A stretch of 64,000 nucleotides of DNA from Devosia soli (GCF_000970455.1 NZ_LAJG01000021.1:1-64000), one strand, 5' to 3'. Counted from the first letter of the stretch, positions 28,007-37,605 are shown. The notes: generated from the sequence alone by a model not told the origin. Numbers and translations are program-made.

Positions 28007-29470
28007 CTATTCTTCAAGCATGCGCTTCAAGAGTTCGATTTCCTGGCCCAGTTCCAGATCGTCCTTGATCATCTGCTCGACCTTGCGCACCGAGTGCAGC
28101 ACCGTCGTATGATCGCGGCCACCGAAGCGGCGGCCGATCTCGGGCAGCGAGCGCGAGGTCAGGGCCTTGGCAAGATACATGGCGATCTGGCGCGGACGGA
28201 CGACGTCGCGCGAGCGGCGGGCCGAGAGCAATTCGTTGCGCGGCACCTTATAGTGACGCGAGACGATCTTGAGGATGTCTTCGATGCGGACGCGCTTGGC
28301 GTCGCGGGCGCGGATCAGGTCGGCCAGGGTCTTTTCCGCCAGCGGCACGGTGATCAGTTCACCGGTCAACTGGTTGGCGGCGACAAGGCGATTGACGGCG
28401 CCGTCTAGATCGCGGCCATGGCTCGTTACGGCCCGGGCGACATAGTCGAGCACGGCGGGCGGGAAGTGCATGCCAAAGCGCTGGGTCGCCTGGTCGGCGC
28501 GGCGCTGCACGATGGCGCGGCGCAAGTCCATGTCGAAGGTCGAGATCGGCACGACGAGCCCGCCCGAGAGACGCGAACGGACGCGTTCGTCGAGCATTTC
28601 GAGATCGCGCGGCGGCGCATCGCCAGCCACGACGACCTGCTTGGCCCCGGTGAGAAGCGCGCCGAGCGTATGGCCGAATTCGGTGGCTGACTTGCCCTGG
28701 AGGAACTGCATGTCGTCGATGAGCAGCAGGTCGACCTTGCGCAGCCACTCCTTGAAGCCGAGCGCGGACTGGCGCTGCACGGCGGTGATGAAGTGGTACA
28801 TGAAATGGTCGGCAGTCAGGTAGACGATGTTCTTGGTTGCATCGGCCTGGCTGACGGCATGGGCGATGGCGTTGAGCAGGTGCGATTTACCGAGGCCAAC
28901 GGTTGAGTGAATATAGACCGGGTTGAAGGTCACGGTGTTGTTGATCGCGGCATTGGCGATCTGCTTGGCGACGCCGAACGCCATTTCATTGGCTTCGCCC
29001 GACACGAAGGTGTCGAAGGTCATGCGGGAATCGATGGCGCTGCCGGCGAGGGCATCGCCCTTTTGCGCTTCGCGGACGAGACGGGCGACCGGTGCAGGCT
29101 CGAGGGCGGCATGCTGGGAAGCAGCCTTGGCGGGCGCTTCCTCGACGGTTTCGGCAGCGGCGGCAGCCACGGCAGGAGCTGGCGCCAGACGCGGCCGGGC
29201 CTGGCCGTTGACGCGCAGGGTCACCTGCAGGCGAGCTGCTTCTGGCACGTCATGACGGAAGGCTTCGACGATGCGGTCGGAATAGTTCGATTGTACCCAG
29301 GAGCAGAGGAAGCGCGTCGGCGCAGACAGATGCACCATGTCATCGACAAGTTCTTCGAGCTCGAGGCGGGCGAACCAGGAGGTGAAGACATCTTCGCCCA
29401 CGGCGGCCTTGAGCCGGGCGCGCACCCGGGTCCAGAGGTCGCGCTGGGAGGCCGAGGATGTTTCAGTCAT
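28007..29470 (-). CDS. dnaA: Chromosomal replication initiator DnaA
   Basis: A 487-residue initiator that binds DnaA boxes and opens oriC. Domain I begins DLWTRVRARLKAAVGEDVFTSWF, a variable Ala/Pro-rich linker covers about 90-150, and the AAA+ domain has Walker A STVGLGKSHL at about 189-198 (the usual first Gly is Ser, a variant I recall from other Rhizobiales) and Walker B LLLIDDMQF. Domain IV ends with GGRDHTTVLHSVRKVE, the DnaA-box-binding signature. I use the ATG at 29470; ATG at 29557 or TTG at 29563 would add about 30 residues rich in Ser. The upstream region is long and non-coding. Confidence 0.95.
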   Translation of the reverse strand: MTETSSASQRDLWTRVRARLKAAVGEDVFTSWFARLELEELVDDMVHLSAPTRFLCSWVQSNYSDRIVEAFRHDVPEAARLQVTLRVNGQARPRLAPAPAVAAAAAETVEEAPAKAASQHAALEPAPVARLVREAQKGDALAGSAIDSRMTFDTFVSGEANEMAFGVAKQIANAAINNTVTFNPVYIHSTVGLGKSHLLNAIAHAVSQADATKNIVYLTADHFMYHFITAVQRQSALGFKEWLRKVDLLLIDDMQFLQGKSATEFGHTLGALLTGAKQVVVAGDAPPRDLEMLDERVRSRLSGGLVVPISTFDMDLRRAIVQRRADQATQRFGMHFPPAVLDYVARAVTSHGRDLDGAVNRLVAANQLTGELITVPLAEKTLADLIRARDAKRVRIEDILKIVSRHYKVPRNELLSARRSRDVVRPRQIAMYLAKALTSRSLPEIGRRFGGRDHTTVLHSVRKVEQMIKDDLELGQEIELLKRMLEE

Positions 29471-29563
29471 GGCAGGTTCACCGCTCGAAGCTGTAGAAGA
29501 GGAGGAAGAGGCGGCCACCGACCAATCATCCCTGCCTGCGATTGCCTGACGCATCATTGTCAA

Positions 29564-30294
29564 AAGCCCTGTTCCGTCTGGTCCGGCTGGCCCGCATTGC
29601 CACCGGCGCTGTTGTTTCGTTTACGTTTATCGGTGTGCCGAAAGGCAAACCGCCGCCATGCTTCCTCCATGCGAGAGGAAACAGCGAGCCCCGGGCAGTC
29701 ACTGGCTGCCTCTGGGCCTATCAACCAAGTCGTGGGTTCAGCCGTCCCGGCTGAATGCTACAGCTATGTGCTACCCCGGAAAGAACCGGCAGCACGCCGC
29801 GTCAAGAAAAAGGTCATAATCAGCCCCATGCTGCTGCGGCTCCTGTTGCCGAGACAGCTCCAAACTTTGCCCCGAAGTGATCATGCCCGCACCGTACCGG
29901 GGTCTTTGGGGCCCCGCTTTTCCGTGCTGACCAGATTACTTTAGGGGGTAGGTTTTTGGCCCGCAACAGGTGAATCGCTGAAATAGGGTATTGACTCGGA
30001 GGCAGAGTTTTTGGCGTCCCGCGAGGTCCAAAATTGCCTTTCCACAAGAGCCTGTGACTCAATGCAGAATCGCTTTCCGGACAGGTTAAGAGAGGGTGAA
30101 AAAATTATTCTCATCAATTTGTCGCGGCGAATTTATGTCGGCGCGACCGCGACTTAACCCTTGATAGTTCCGCCCCATAAGCCGTTATGAATCAAGCGCT
30201 TTCGCAATTAGCTCCGGATTTTCCCTAGGCAGTGGCCTTGGTCATGCAAACGACATGTGACAATGGGGAGACGAAAAACCTTCTCATCGGAGAC
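29564..30294. other. Long non-coding region upstream of dnaA
   Basis: Over 700 bases without a supported gene. The part from about 30080 to 30210 is AT-rich. I see one weak DnaA-box-like CTTTCCACA at about 30043, but no cluster, so I do not call an origin. The region must carry the dnaA promoter. Two short ORFs in it have no coding signs. Confidence 0.5.
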
Positions 30295-30321
30295 AAAGAA
30301 AAAGGGCCCCTCGCGGAGCCC
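30295..30321 (-). terminator. Terminator of rpsT
   Basis: GGGCCCC and GGAGCCC (30304-30310, 30315-30321) pair around TCGC with one mismatch, followed on the minus strand by TTTTTCTTTG, about 50 bases beyond the rpsT stop. Confidence 0.75.
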
Positions 30322-30371
30322 ATTTTCCCGATGCCGCGTCTGCCCTTGCCGGCGCCGCAGCCAATCTTGTC

Positions 30372-30638
30372 TCAGGCCTGGAGAGCCTTCACGCGGCTGT
30401 TGAGGCGGCTGACCTTGCGGGCTGCGAGGTTGGCATGGACGATGCCCTTGGTGGCAGCGCGGTTGATTTCCGGCTCGGCTGCCTTGAGGGCGGCAAAGGC
30501 GTTGGCGTGGTCGCCCGAAGCGATCGCTTCTTCGACCTTGCGGATGAAGGTGCGGACGCGGCTGCGGCGCGACTTGTTTACCGCGGTGCGGGCAGCGATC
30601 TTGCGGGTCGCCTTCTTGGCTGACGGCGTATTGGCCAT
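30372..30638 (-). CDS. rpsT: 30S ribosomal protein S20
   Basis: An 88-residue basic protein of the small ribosomal subunit. [19 protein letters not shown] and the [17 protein letters not shown] helix are standard S20. The open frame runs up to 31046 in the same phase, but the ATG at 30638 with AAAGAGGA upstream is the real start. It has its own terminator. The position upstream of dnaA with mutM beyond is common in Rhizobiales. Confidence 0.97.
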   Translation of the reverse strand: MANTPSAKKATRKIAARTAVNKSRRSRVRTFIRKVEEAIASGDHANAFAALKAAEPEINRAATKGIVHANLAARKVSRLNSRVKALQA

Positions 30639-30952
30639 TTCGGTCCTCTTTAATCTCGTCCGGCCGGCAAGGTCAAAAGCCGCTCGAGGCGCCCCTGCCA
30701 GCCGGGATAAATGAAAGCGGCGGCACGCTGCCGCCAAGTCGGTGGTGCTATAGGGGAAAGGCGCCGGGGCGTCAACAGGTCCGGAGGTCAGGCTGCCATT
30801 TTGTTGGCGGTCCGGAGACCGGGATGCCGTTTTGTCGTCCAGCAGCCCCCGCCGTCTTGCCACGCACCATGCCCTCGGCTCCAGCGCCTCAAGATAGCAC
30901 CGGGACAAGCCCGGTGGTGACAGCAGTCGTCGGCTTTGAGCGTAACGTGCCT
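30639..30952. other. Intergenic region between mutM and rpsT
   Basis: About 314 bases without a gene. It contains a two-copy direct repeat (30778-30835), a CACCGGG/CCCGGTG hairpin at 30898-30916 that may end the mutM transcript, and presumably the rpsT promoter. Confidence 0.5.
30778..30835. repeat. Imperfect tandem direct repeat, period 31
   Basis: Bases 30778-30804 and 30809-30835 both follow the pattern GGTCCGGAG..C.GG.TGCC.TTTTGT and agree at 22 of 27 positions. No coding context. Confidence 0.55.
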
Positions 30953-31840
30953 TCAGACCTTCTTCTGGCATACCGGACAGAAGAAGGTCGACCGTCCCGA
31001 TTGCACGATGCGCTGGACTGTCCCCTTGCACAGGGGCGTGGGGCACGGGTCCCCTTCCCGGTCGTAAACGGCGAACCGGTGCTGGAAGTAGCCCGAGCCA
31101 CCCTCGGCATTCCTGAAATCCCGCAGCGTCGAGCCTCCGACCTCGATGGCCTCGATCAATACTTCGCGCACGGCATAGGCGAGGTCCTCAAGCGCCTTCT
31201 TGGGCTTTTCGGCCTTGGTGAGGAGGCTCCGCGCCTCGACCGTGGGCAGGATGTGGGCGCGATGTAGGGCTTCGGCAACATAGATATTGCCCAGCCCCGC
31301 CACGACGCGCTGGTCAAGCAGCGCTGCCTTGATCGGGGCCTTCTTGCCCCGGAGTGCGGCCGCCATTTCTGCCGCATTGAAATCGTTGCCGAGCGGCTCC
31401 GGCCCAAGATCTTTCAGGTACGAGCTATCCTCGGGATGCTCGAAAAGATCGATAAACCCAAAGCGCCGCGGATCGGCATAGATGAGGTGGCTCTTGCCAT
31501 GCTCGGGATGCGCAATGGAAAAGACGAGGTGATCGTGCTTGGGTTCGGTCCCCGGCTCATAGTAGCGCGGCGGCTTGTCGATGCCGTGCTCGGCAAAGCG
31601 CCATGAGCCGGTCATGCCCAGATGGCTGAGGATAGTCAGCCCATTGTCGAGCCCGATCAGCAGATACTTTGCCCGCCGCCCGACCGTGGTCACTCTGGCC
31701 CCGGTAATCTTTTGCGCCAGTCCCTCGGGGAAGGGAAAGCGCAGGTCGGAGCGCCTGAGTTCGACATGGTCGATGCGCGCATGCAAGAGCCAGGGCTCGA
31801 GCCCGCGGCGGACCGTCTCTACCTCGGGCAATTCAGGCAA
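30953..31840 (-). CDS. mutM: Formamidopyrimidine-DNA glycosylase (Fpg/MutM)
   Basis: A 295-residue base-excision enzyme that removes 8-oxoguanine. It begins [15 protein letters not shown], with Pro2 and Glu3 (after Met) as catalytic residues. The helix-two-turn-helix and the C-terminal zinc finger are intact: CPTPLCKG and FFCPVCQ provide four cysteines. It is divergent from ubiE, with 116 bases between starts, a conserved arrangement in this group. Confidence 0.96.
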   Translation of the reverse strand: MPELPEVETVRRGLEPWLLHARIDHVELRRSDLRFPFPEGLAQKITGARVTTVGRRAKYLLIGLDNGLTILSHLGMTGSWRFAEHGIDKPPRYYEPGTEPKHDHLVFSIAHPEHGKSHLIYADPRRFGFIDLFEHPEDSSYLKDLGPEPLGNDFNAAEMAAALRGKKAPIKAALLDQRVVAGLGNIYVAEALHRAHILPTVEARSLLTKAEKPKKALEDLAYAVREVLIEAIEVGGSTLRDFRNAEGGSGYFQHRFAVYDREGDPCPTPLCKGTVQRIVQSGRSTFFCPVCQKKV

Positions 31841-31956
31841 TCGAAAACTCCTTCACCCTGCGCGACTTTGCGCCATGGGCTTTTTCATCACCCTTATATA
31901 TGGTGCCGCCCGATCCCATGTGGATGCTCACATAGACCAGCAAAGAGGCGAGAGCC

Positions 31957-32721
31957 ATGACCGAGGCGCGCGAAACTACCCATTTCGGCGAAGAAATCGT
32001 CGCTCTCGAAGACAAACAGGGCCTCGTCAACAAGGTCTTCCACGATGTGGCTGACCGCTACGATCTGATGAACGATCTGATGAGCTTTGGTATCCACCGG
32101 CTCTGGAAAGATGCGATGGTCGCCGATCTCGCCCCGCCGCGCACCGGCGCCCGGGGTTATCGGGTGCTCGACATGGCCGGCGGCACCGGCGACGTCGCCG
32201 AGCGCATCGTCAATGCCTCGCACGGTTATGCGGAAGTCGTCGTTTCCGACATCAATGCCGATATGCTGCGCGTCGGCGCCGAGCGCGCCAAATCCTGGCG
32301 CTTTCCGGCGCAGGCGAGCTTTATCGAGGCCAATGCCGAAGAGCTGCCCTTTCCCGACAGATCCTTCGACGCCTATACGATCGCCTTCGGCATTCGCAAT
32401 GTCCCGCGGATTCAGCAGGCGCTCAACGAGGCCCATCGGGTGCTCAAGCGCGGCGGGCGTATTCTTGTCCTCGAATTCTCCCAGGTCGACGTGCCCGGCT
32501 TTGACGCGATCTACAAGACCTTTTCGGATAACCTCATTCCGCCCATGGGCCGCGCCGTGACGGGCGATGCGCAGCCCTATCAATATCTCGTGGAGTCGAT
32601 CCGCAAGTTTCCCGATCCCGCCCGCTTTTCCGCCATGCTTGCCACTGCCGGCTTCAAGCGCGTCAAGGCGGTGCCCTATTCGGGCAATATCGCGACGCTG
32701 TTTTCGGGCTGGAAGATTTAA
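31957..32721 (+). CDS. ubiE: Ubiquinone/menaquinone biosynthesis C-methyltransferase UbiE
   Basis: A 254-residue SAM-dependent methyltransferase for the C-2 methylation step of ubiquinone synthesis. The [20 protein letters not shown] block, SAM motif [13 protein letters not shown] and the FGIRNVPR and [10 protein letters not shown] segments are diagnostic. The stop is three bases from the ubiB start, so both are in one transcript, the first of a tightly spaced plus-strand run. Confidence 0.96.
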   Translation: MTEARETTHFGEEIVALEDKQGLVNKVFHDVADRYDLMNDLMSFGIHRLWKDAMVADLAPPRTGARGYRVLDMAGGTGDVAERIVNASHGYAEVVVSDINADMLRVGAERAKSWRFPAQASFIEANAEELPFPDRSFDAYTIAFGIRNVPRIQQALNEAHRVLKRGGRILVLEFSQVDVPGFDAIYKTFSDNLIPPMGRAVTGDAQPYQYLVESIRKFPDPARFSAMLATAGFKRVKAVPYSGNIATLFSGWKI

Positions 32722-32724
32722 AGC

Positions 32725-34272
32725 ATGGGTCTAGGCTCTACCTTCCGCTTCTTCCGGGCCGGCTGGGTGCTGGCTCGGGAAGGCGCATTTTCCGTCCTGC
32801 CGGTTGAATCACTGCCGCCGATGATGAAGCTCGGCGTGGGCCTCGCCCGCGTCGTCGAGCGCCCGAGCGTCCGCCGCACCGGCCATGTCGACAGGCTCAA
32901 TGCCGCGCTCCACAAGCTCGGACCATCCTACGTCAAGTTCGGCCAGACGCTCGCGACGCGTCCCGATATCGTTGGGCCGCAGGCAGCAGCCGATCTTGCC
33001 GGCCTTCAGGATCGCATGCCGCCATTCGATCCAAACCTTGTTCCAGGCATTCTGGTGTCGGCGCTCGGTCCCAAGGCAGCCCAGCTCACCGAGATCAGCC
33101 CCCCGATCGCGGCGGCCTCGATCGCCCAGGTGCATCAGGCCAAGCTGCGCGTGCCCGGCGCCGCCCCGAAAACCGTCGCGATAAAAATGCTGCGGCCGGG
33201 CGTTGCCGAGCGGTTTCACGCCGATACCAACGCACTCTATGCCGGCGCCCGCCTCGCCGAGATTTTCGCACCAGCCAGCCGCCGCCTGAAGCCAACCGAA
33301 GTCGTCAAGACGCTCGATCATTCCATGCGGATTGAACTCGATCTACGCCTCGAGGCCGCGGCCATTTCCGAGCTTGCCGAAAACATCAAGAACGATACCG
33401 GCTTCATCATCCCGCAGGTGCAATGGGATCAGGTAGCGCAGAATGTCCTCACCACCACCTGGGTCAATGGCATTCCCATCCGCGACCATGCCGCGCTCGA
33501 TGCGGCGGGGGTCGATCGCAAGGCACTGGCCTCGAAGCTTCTCCAGGCCTTCTTGCGCCACGCCATCCGCGACGGCTTCTTCCATGCCGACATGCATCCG
33601 GGCAACCTGTTTGCCGATCGCGTCACCGGGGACGTCATCGCCGTCGATTTCGGCATCATGGGGCGGCTCTCCAAACGCGAGCGCCGCTTCCTCGCCGATA
33701 TCCTTTATGGTTTTATCACCCGCGATTATCGCCTCGTTGCGCAGCGCCATTTTGACATCGGCTATGTGCCTCAGCATCAGTCGGTCGACGACTTCACCCT
33801 CGCCATCCGCTCGATCGGCGAGCCGCTGCACGGCCGCACGGCGGCCGATATCTCCATGGCCAAGGTTTTGGGCCAGCTTTTCGCCATCACCGAACTATTT
33901 GACATGCAGACCCGGCCCGAACTCGTGCTGCTGCAAAAGTCCATGGTGCTGGTCGAGGGCGTGGCGCGCAGCCTCGACCCCGATCTCGATATCTGGACCG
34001 TCGCCGAACCCGTCGTCGGGGAATGGCTCCGCCGCGAGGAAGGGCCGGTTGGCCGCCTCGAAGATTTTGGCGGGCATCTGACGCGCATGAGCGAAGCGCT
34101 GGGCCGCGCCCCGGTGCTGATCGCCGAGGCCGAATTGGCGCTGGCCGAACATCGCGCCCGACAGGCGCGGCCAGCTGCGCGCCCGGTCGAAACCGCGCTG
34201 TTCGCCGTGCTCTTGGCTGCCTTCGTCGTGCTTGTCCTTGCCGCATGGCGCCTCCTCACGACAGGCTTTTGA
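32725..34272 (+). CDS. ubiB: Ubiquinone biosynthesis accessory kinase UbiB (2-polyprenylphenol 6-hydroxylase family)
   Basis: A 515-residue ABC1/ADCK-type atypical kinase/ATPase needed for ubiquinone synthesis. It has the family KxGQ motif in SYVKFGQTLATRPD, the Ala-rich loop PIAAASIAQVHQAKL, the VAIKML lysine, and HADMHPGNLF and VDFGIMG active-site segments. A C-terminal hydrophobic helix (VLLAAFVVLVLAAWRLL) anchors it in the membrane. It follows ubiE by three bases and precedes a lipoprotein gene by a few bases. Confidence 0.96.
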   Translation: MGLGSTFRFFRAGWVLAREGAFSVLPVESLPPMMKLGVGLARVVERPSVRRTGHVDRLNAALHKLGPSYVKFGQTLATRPDIVGPQAAADLAGLQDRMPPFDPNLVPGILVSALGPKAAQLTEISPPIAAASIAQVHQAKLRVPGAAPKTVAIKMLRPGVAERFHADTNALYAGARLAEIFAPASRRLKPTEVVKTLDHSMRIELDLRLEAAAISELAENIKNDTGFIIPQVQWDQVAQNVLTTTWVNGIPIRDHAALDAAGVDRKALASKLLQAFLRHAIRDGFFHADMHPGNLFADRVTGDVIAVDFGIMGRLSKRERRFLADILYGFITRDYRLVAQRHFDIGYVPQHQSVDDFTLAIRSIGEPLHGRTAADISMAKVLGQLFAITELFDMQTRPELVLLQKSMVLVEGVARSLDPDLDIWTVAEPVVGEWLRREEGPVGRLEDFGGHLTRMSEALGRAPVLIAEAELALAEHRARQARPAARPVETALFAVLLAAFVVLVLAAWRLLTTGF

Positions 34273-34329
34273 GCCGTGCGCGTCCCGACATTTCGCAGTG
34301 CTGCTCCATGGCTTTCGGAGACGAAGCCG

Positions 34330-34938
34330 GTGCTCAAGGCCATCGGCAAGTTCGCCATCCTGGCTGCATTCGGCGCCGCGCTTGCCGGCTGCGTCGATGC
34401 CACGGTCGACGTGGCGATCACCGGTGACACCACCGCCAGGGCTACCCTGACCGAGGTGATGAGCGCCGATTTTTACGCCATGATGCGCACCAATGCGGAG
34501 GCCGCAAAGCCCGAGGACGAACCCCTCCCGCGTTTTTGCGCCGAGGGCACGTTGCGCAAGAGTGCTGACGGCAGCGCGACCTGCACCATCATCGAGGAAG
34601 GCGAATTTGCCTCGCTCACAAGCTTGGGCAATGGCCCCGATGACATCGCCTTCACTCCTGCCGGACCGGGCCTCGTCCGCGTGACGCTGCCGACAGCCGG
34701 CATCGCCCGCGAGGTCAATGGCGCCCTGCCGCTCGACCCGGCGAGCACGGAGATGATCGAAGCCTATTTTTCCGGCCGCACCATCACCATCAGCGTTTCC
34801 GGAGCCGAGATCACCGACACGAATATGGAGCTCGCCAAGGACGGCAAGAGCGCCAAAACTGTCATTTCCATGCTCGATCTTTTCAACGGCACGGCCGAGC
34901 TTCCAGACCAACTTTTTGCCGTGGTGCGCGCTCCATGA
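34330..34938 (+). CDS. Lipoprotein, LppM-domain-like
   Basis: A 202-residue predicted outer-surface or periplasmic lipoprotein: signal [18 protein letters not shown] with the lipobox Cys about 21. The following [31 protein letters not shown] resembles bacterial LppM-type domains, which is a tentative match. I prefer the GTG at 34330, which has GGAG nine bases before it; a GTG at 34276 is the alternative. Its stop overlaps the dut ATG (ATGA). The position in a ubiE-ubiB-dut run gives no clear functional link. Confidence 0.7.
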   Translation: MLKAIGKFAILAAFGAALAGCVDATVDVAITGDTTARATLTEVMSADFYAMMRTNAEAAKPEDEPLPRFCAEGTLRKSADGSATCTIIEEGEFASLTSLGNGPDDIAFTPAGPGLVRVTLPTAGIAREVNGALPLDPASTEMIEAYFSGRTITISVSGAEITDTNMELAKDGKSAKTVISMLDLFNGTAELPDQLFAVVRAP

Positions 34939-35387
34939 CCCTTTCAATTTCGCTCCAATGGCTGTCCCATGGCCTCGGCCTGCCGCTTCCAAAAGTCCAG
35001 ACGGCGCTCTCTGCCGGTGCCGACCTTTGCGCTGCGCTGCCCGAAGATGGGCCGATCGTTCTCGCCCCCCAGGCTCGCGCGCTCGTGCCCTGTGGCTTTG
35101 CCATGGCGCTGCCCGCAGGCTACGAAGCCCAGGTCCGGCCGCGCTCCGGGCTTGCTGCCCGACATGGGGTGACGGTGCTCAATTCTCCCGGTACCATCGA
35201 CGCCGATTATCGCGGCGAGGTCAAAGTCATCCTCGTCAATCTCGGACAGGAGCCCTTCACCATCACCCGCGGCGAACGCGTGGCGCAAATGGTGGTCGCT
35301 CCGGTCGTCCAACCAAGTTTTACCGTGGTGGAGACGCTCGATGAAACGGAACGTGGCGCTGGCGGCTTCGGCTCGACTGGCCGCTAG
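34935..35387 (+). CDS. dut: dUTP diphosphatase
   Basis: A 150-residue trimeric dUTPase that hydrolyses dUTP to dUMP. All five motifs can be followed: [42 protein letters not shown] and the C-terminal GGFGSTG. The ATG overlaps the lipoprotein stop and the 3' end overlaps the DUF2259 gene by 47 bases, so translation of the three is probably coupled. Confidence 0.96.
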   Translation: MTLSISLQWLSHGLGLPLPKVQTALSAGADLCAALPEDGPIVLAPQARALVPCGFAMALPAGYEAQVRPRSGLAARHGVTVLNSPGTIDADYRGEVKVILVNLGQEPFTITRGERVAQMVVAPVVQPSFTVVETLDETERGAGGFGSTGR

Positions 35388-36090
35388 TCTAGTTGGGATA
35401 TTGAGCCTGTCGATGTCGCCCGCCTTGGCGGGAGACCGGGCTCTGATCGATTTTATCGGCTTTTCGCCCGATGCCAAATATTTCGCCTTCGAGGAATACG
35501 GCATCCAGGATGGGTCCGGCTTTCCCTATTCCACGATCTATGTCATCGACCTCGCCAATGACGCCTGGGTCAAGGGCACGCCATTCCGTGCCCGGGCCGA
35601 GGACGAATACACCCCGCTTCTCGCCATTCGTGCCGAGGCAATGAGCGAAGCCTTTGCCACTATCGACCAATATGAGATCTCCGCGCCTGTCGATATCGCG
35701 GCGCTGATCGGCGATGGCGTGCCCGATACCGACGCCAAAACCCTTGCCTTCGGGCGGCCGGGTTACGAAGCCGGCGCCGTTATTGAACAGCGTCAGCTGA
35801 CACTCACCAGCTTTCCCGCGACATCGCTTGAGGATTGTTCGGGGTACTTTGGCAGCGAACCACTTGGTTTCGCGCTCGAACTATCGGGCGGCGCCGAGCC
35901 CGTCACCGTTCACCGCGACGAGGGCGCCCTGCCCCGGTCGCGCGGCTGTCCGCTCGATTATCGTCTCTATGCCGTTGTCCTTCCCGCGCTCGACGCACCA
36001 GAGGGCACGGGCGTTGCCATTGTTTCGGTCTATCCGGGTGGTTTTGAGGGCCCCGACCGGCGTTTTCTGGCGGTTCCCTTTGCCTTCTGA
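35341..36090 (+). CDS. DUF2259 family exported protein
   Basis: A 249-residue protein with a signal peptide (residues 1-31) and the DUF2259 pattern: [32 protein letters not shown] at the start and [10 protein letters not shown] near the end. Members are periplasmic proteins of unknown role, found mainly in alphaproteobacteria. It starts inside the 3' end of dut and its own end overlaps the start of the ThiF-like gene, an unusually compressed arrangement. Two Cys (EDCSGY and RGCPLD) may form a disulfide. Confidence 0.85.
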   Translation: MKRNVALAASARLAASLVGILSLSMSPALAGDRALIDFIGFSPDAKYFAFEEYGIQDGSGFPYSTIYVIDLANDAWVKGTPFRARAEDEYTPLLAIRAEAMSEAFATIDQYEISAPVDIAALIGDGVPDTDAKTLAFGRPGYEAGAVIEQRQLTLTSFPATSLEDCSGYFGSEPLGFALELSGGAEPVTVHRDEGALPRSRGCPLDYRLYAVVLPALDAPEGTGVAIVSVYPGGFEGPDRRFLAVPFAF

Positions 36091-36811
36091 CGCCCCTTTC
36101 TCCCGCAATGAAACCCGGCGCTATGCCCGACATCTGGTCCTCAAGGGTTTTGGCGGCGTCGCGCAGCAAAAGCTCAAGGCAGCGAAAGTCCTGATCGTCG
36201 GTGCCGGCGGCCTCGGCAGCCCGGCGCTGGCTTATCTTGCGGCCGCCGGCATCGGCCGCATCGGCATCGCCGACCCGGACACTGTTTCGCTCTCGAACCT
36301 CCAGCGCCAGATCGTCCATACGACCCAAGCCATCGACAGTTTGAAGGTCGAGAGCGCGAGGACTTTTGCCGGAGCACTTAATCCCCACGTCATCCTGGAT
36401 GCCATTCCCGCCGCCTTCTCCCCGGCCAATGCCGAAACTATGCTTTTGCCCTATGACCTCGTCCTTGACGGGTCGGACAATCTTTCGACACGCCGCCTCG
36501 TTGCCGCCACCGCCGAAGCCCAGCAAAAGCCGCTCGTTTCGGGCGCGGTGTCGATGTTTTCGGGTCAGGTCACGGTTTTTGCGCCCCATCTCGGCGGCCC
36601 GCGCCACGATGCCCTCTTCGCCCCCGAGGCGGATGACGACAGTCTCCCCTCCTGCGAACTCAACGGCATCATCGGCCCCGTCACCGGAGTGATTGGCACG
36701 CTCATGGCCATGGAGGCGATCAAGCTGATGACCGGCATCGGCAAGCCGCTCATCGGTCGCGTCCTCGTCTATGACGCGCGGGATGCCCAGTTTTCCGAGA
36801 TCGAATACTAG
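36080..36811 (+). CDS. ThiF/MoeB/HesA family E1-like adenylyltransferase without zinc cysteines
   Basis: A 243-residue E1-like enzyme with the ATP-binding VLIVGAGGLGSPALAYLAAAG loop, SNLQRQIVHTT and DGSDNLSTR, and the GIIGPVTGVIGTLMAMEAIK helix. Relatives adenylate MoaD or ThiS tails. The two CxxC pairs that hold zinc in Escherichia coli MoeB are absent: one site has RHDALFAP and the C terminus ends SEIEY. No ATG is near the domain start, so TTG at 36080 or GTG at 36038 is used; TTG gives the usual short leader before RNETRRYARHLVLKGFGG. It overlaps the DUF2259 gene. Confidence 0.85.
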   Translation: MPSDAPFSRNETRRYARHLVLKGFGGVAQQKLKAAKVLIVGAGGLGSPALAYLAAAGIGRIGIADPDTVSLSNLQRQIVHTTQAIDSLKVESARTFAGALNPHVILDAIPAAFSPANAETMLLPYDLVLDGSDNLSTRRLVAATAEAQQKPLVSGAVSMFSGQVTVFAPHLGGPRHDALFAPEADDDSLPSCELNGIIGPVTGVIGTLMAMEAIKLMTGIGKPLIGRVLVYDARDAQFSEIEY

Positions 36812-36850
36812 CTGCTTCCGTTCGCCAGATCGGCGTCCAGCAGCCTAAAC

Positions 36851-36876
36851 AAAAAGGCGAGCCCGAAGGCCCGCCT
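36851..36876 (-). terminator. Terminator of infC
   Basis: On the minus strand AGGCGGGCC, a TTCG loop and GGCTCGCCT form a stem followed by TTTTTG. It lies 28 bases past the infC stop. Confidence 0.8.
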
Positions 36877-36903
36877 CTTCAAAAAACCAAAAATCTGCTC
36901 GCC

Positions 36904-37440
36904 TTACTTGGGCGCGAGAACCATGACCATCTGGCGGCCTTCAGACCGCGGCTGGCTTTCGACCTTGGCGATGGTTTCCATCTCTTCCTTGATCTTGACC
37001 AGAAGCTGCATGCCGATGTCCTGGTGCGCCATTTCGCGGCCGCGAAAACGCATCGTCACCTTGACCCGATCGCCTTCGCCCAGAAACCGCTGCACAGCCT
37101 TCATCTTGGTCTCGTAGTCATGGGTGTCGATGTTCGGCCGGAGCTGAACTTCCTTGACTTCGATAACCTTCTGCTTCTTGCGTGCCTCGGCTGCCTTCTT
37201 CTGGGCAGCATATTTGAAGCGGCCAAGATCGAGCATCTTGGCAACCGGCGGATTCGAGTTCGCCGCGATGATGACCAGGTCGAGCCCGGCCTCCTGCGCT
37301 TCGGTCAGCGCATCACGCGTTCGAACAACACCGCGGTTTTCGCCTTCGGCATCGATAAGCTGGATGTCGGGGCTGGTGATGTCCTCGTTGGCAAGCGGCC
37401 CATCCTTCTGGGGCGCTGTTGGTCTCATTGGACGACGAAT
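36904..37440 (-). CDS. infC: Translation initiation factor IF-3, probable AUU start
   Basis: A 178-residue initiation factor that binds the 30S subunit. The N domain has the IQLIDAEGENRGVVRTRDAL signature and the C domain has VKEVQLRPNIDTHDYETK and RFRGREMAHQD. Standard calling starts at the ATG at 37428 (MRPTAPQKDGP), but four codons upstream ATT at 37440 gives RRPMRPT, matching the usual MRRP leader of alphaproteobacterial IF-3, and AAGGA lies nine bases before it. An AUU start is the known autoregulatory feature of infC, so I use it. The gene has its own terminator. Confidence 0.95.
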   Translation of the reverse strand: MRRPMRPTAPQKDGPLANEDITSPDIQLIDAEGENRGVVRTRDALTEAQEAGLDLVIIAANSNPPVAKMLDLGRFKYAAQKKAAEARKKQKVIEVKEVQLRPNIDTHDYETKMKAVQRFLGEGDRVKVTMRFRGREMAHQDIGMQLLVKIKEEMETIAKVESQPRSEGRQMVMVLAPK

Positions 37441-37605
37441 GGCAAGCGTTCCTTCAAGCTGTTACTGCCAGGGGTGAAATCGGCCATAAAATCGTGTTAG
37501 CGGGGTGAGAAGTCAACTGGCGGAAATGCTGATTTTCCGCCTATTGCGCTTCAAAAGCGCCACACCATCTGCCGGTAGAAGTTCCTTAGCACCGATGAGT
37601 TCCCC

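Noticed and set aside
29820-30062. 80-residue ORF upstream of dnaA
   Set aside because: No ribosome site, no family likeness, and it lies in the probable regulatory region of dnaA.
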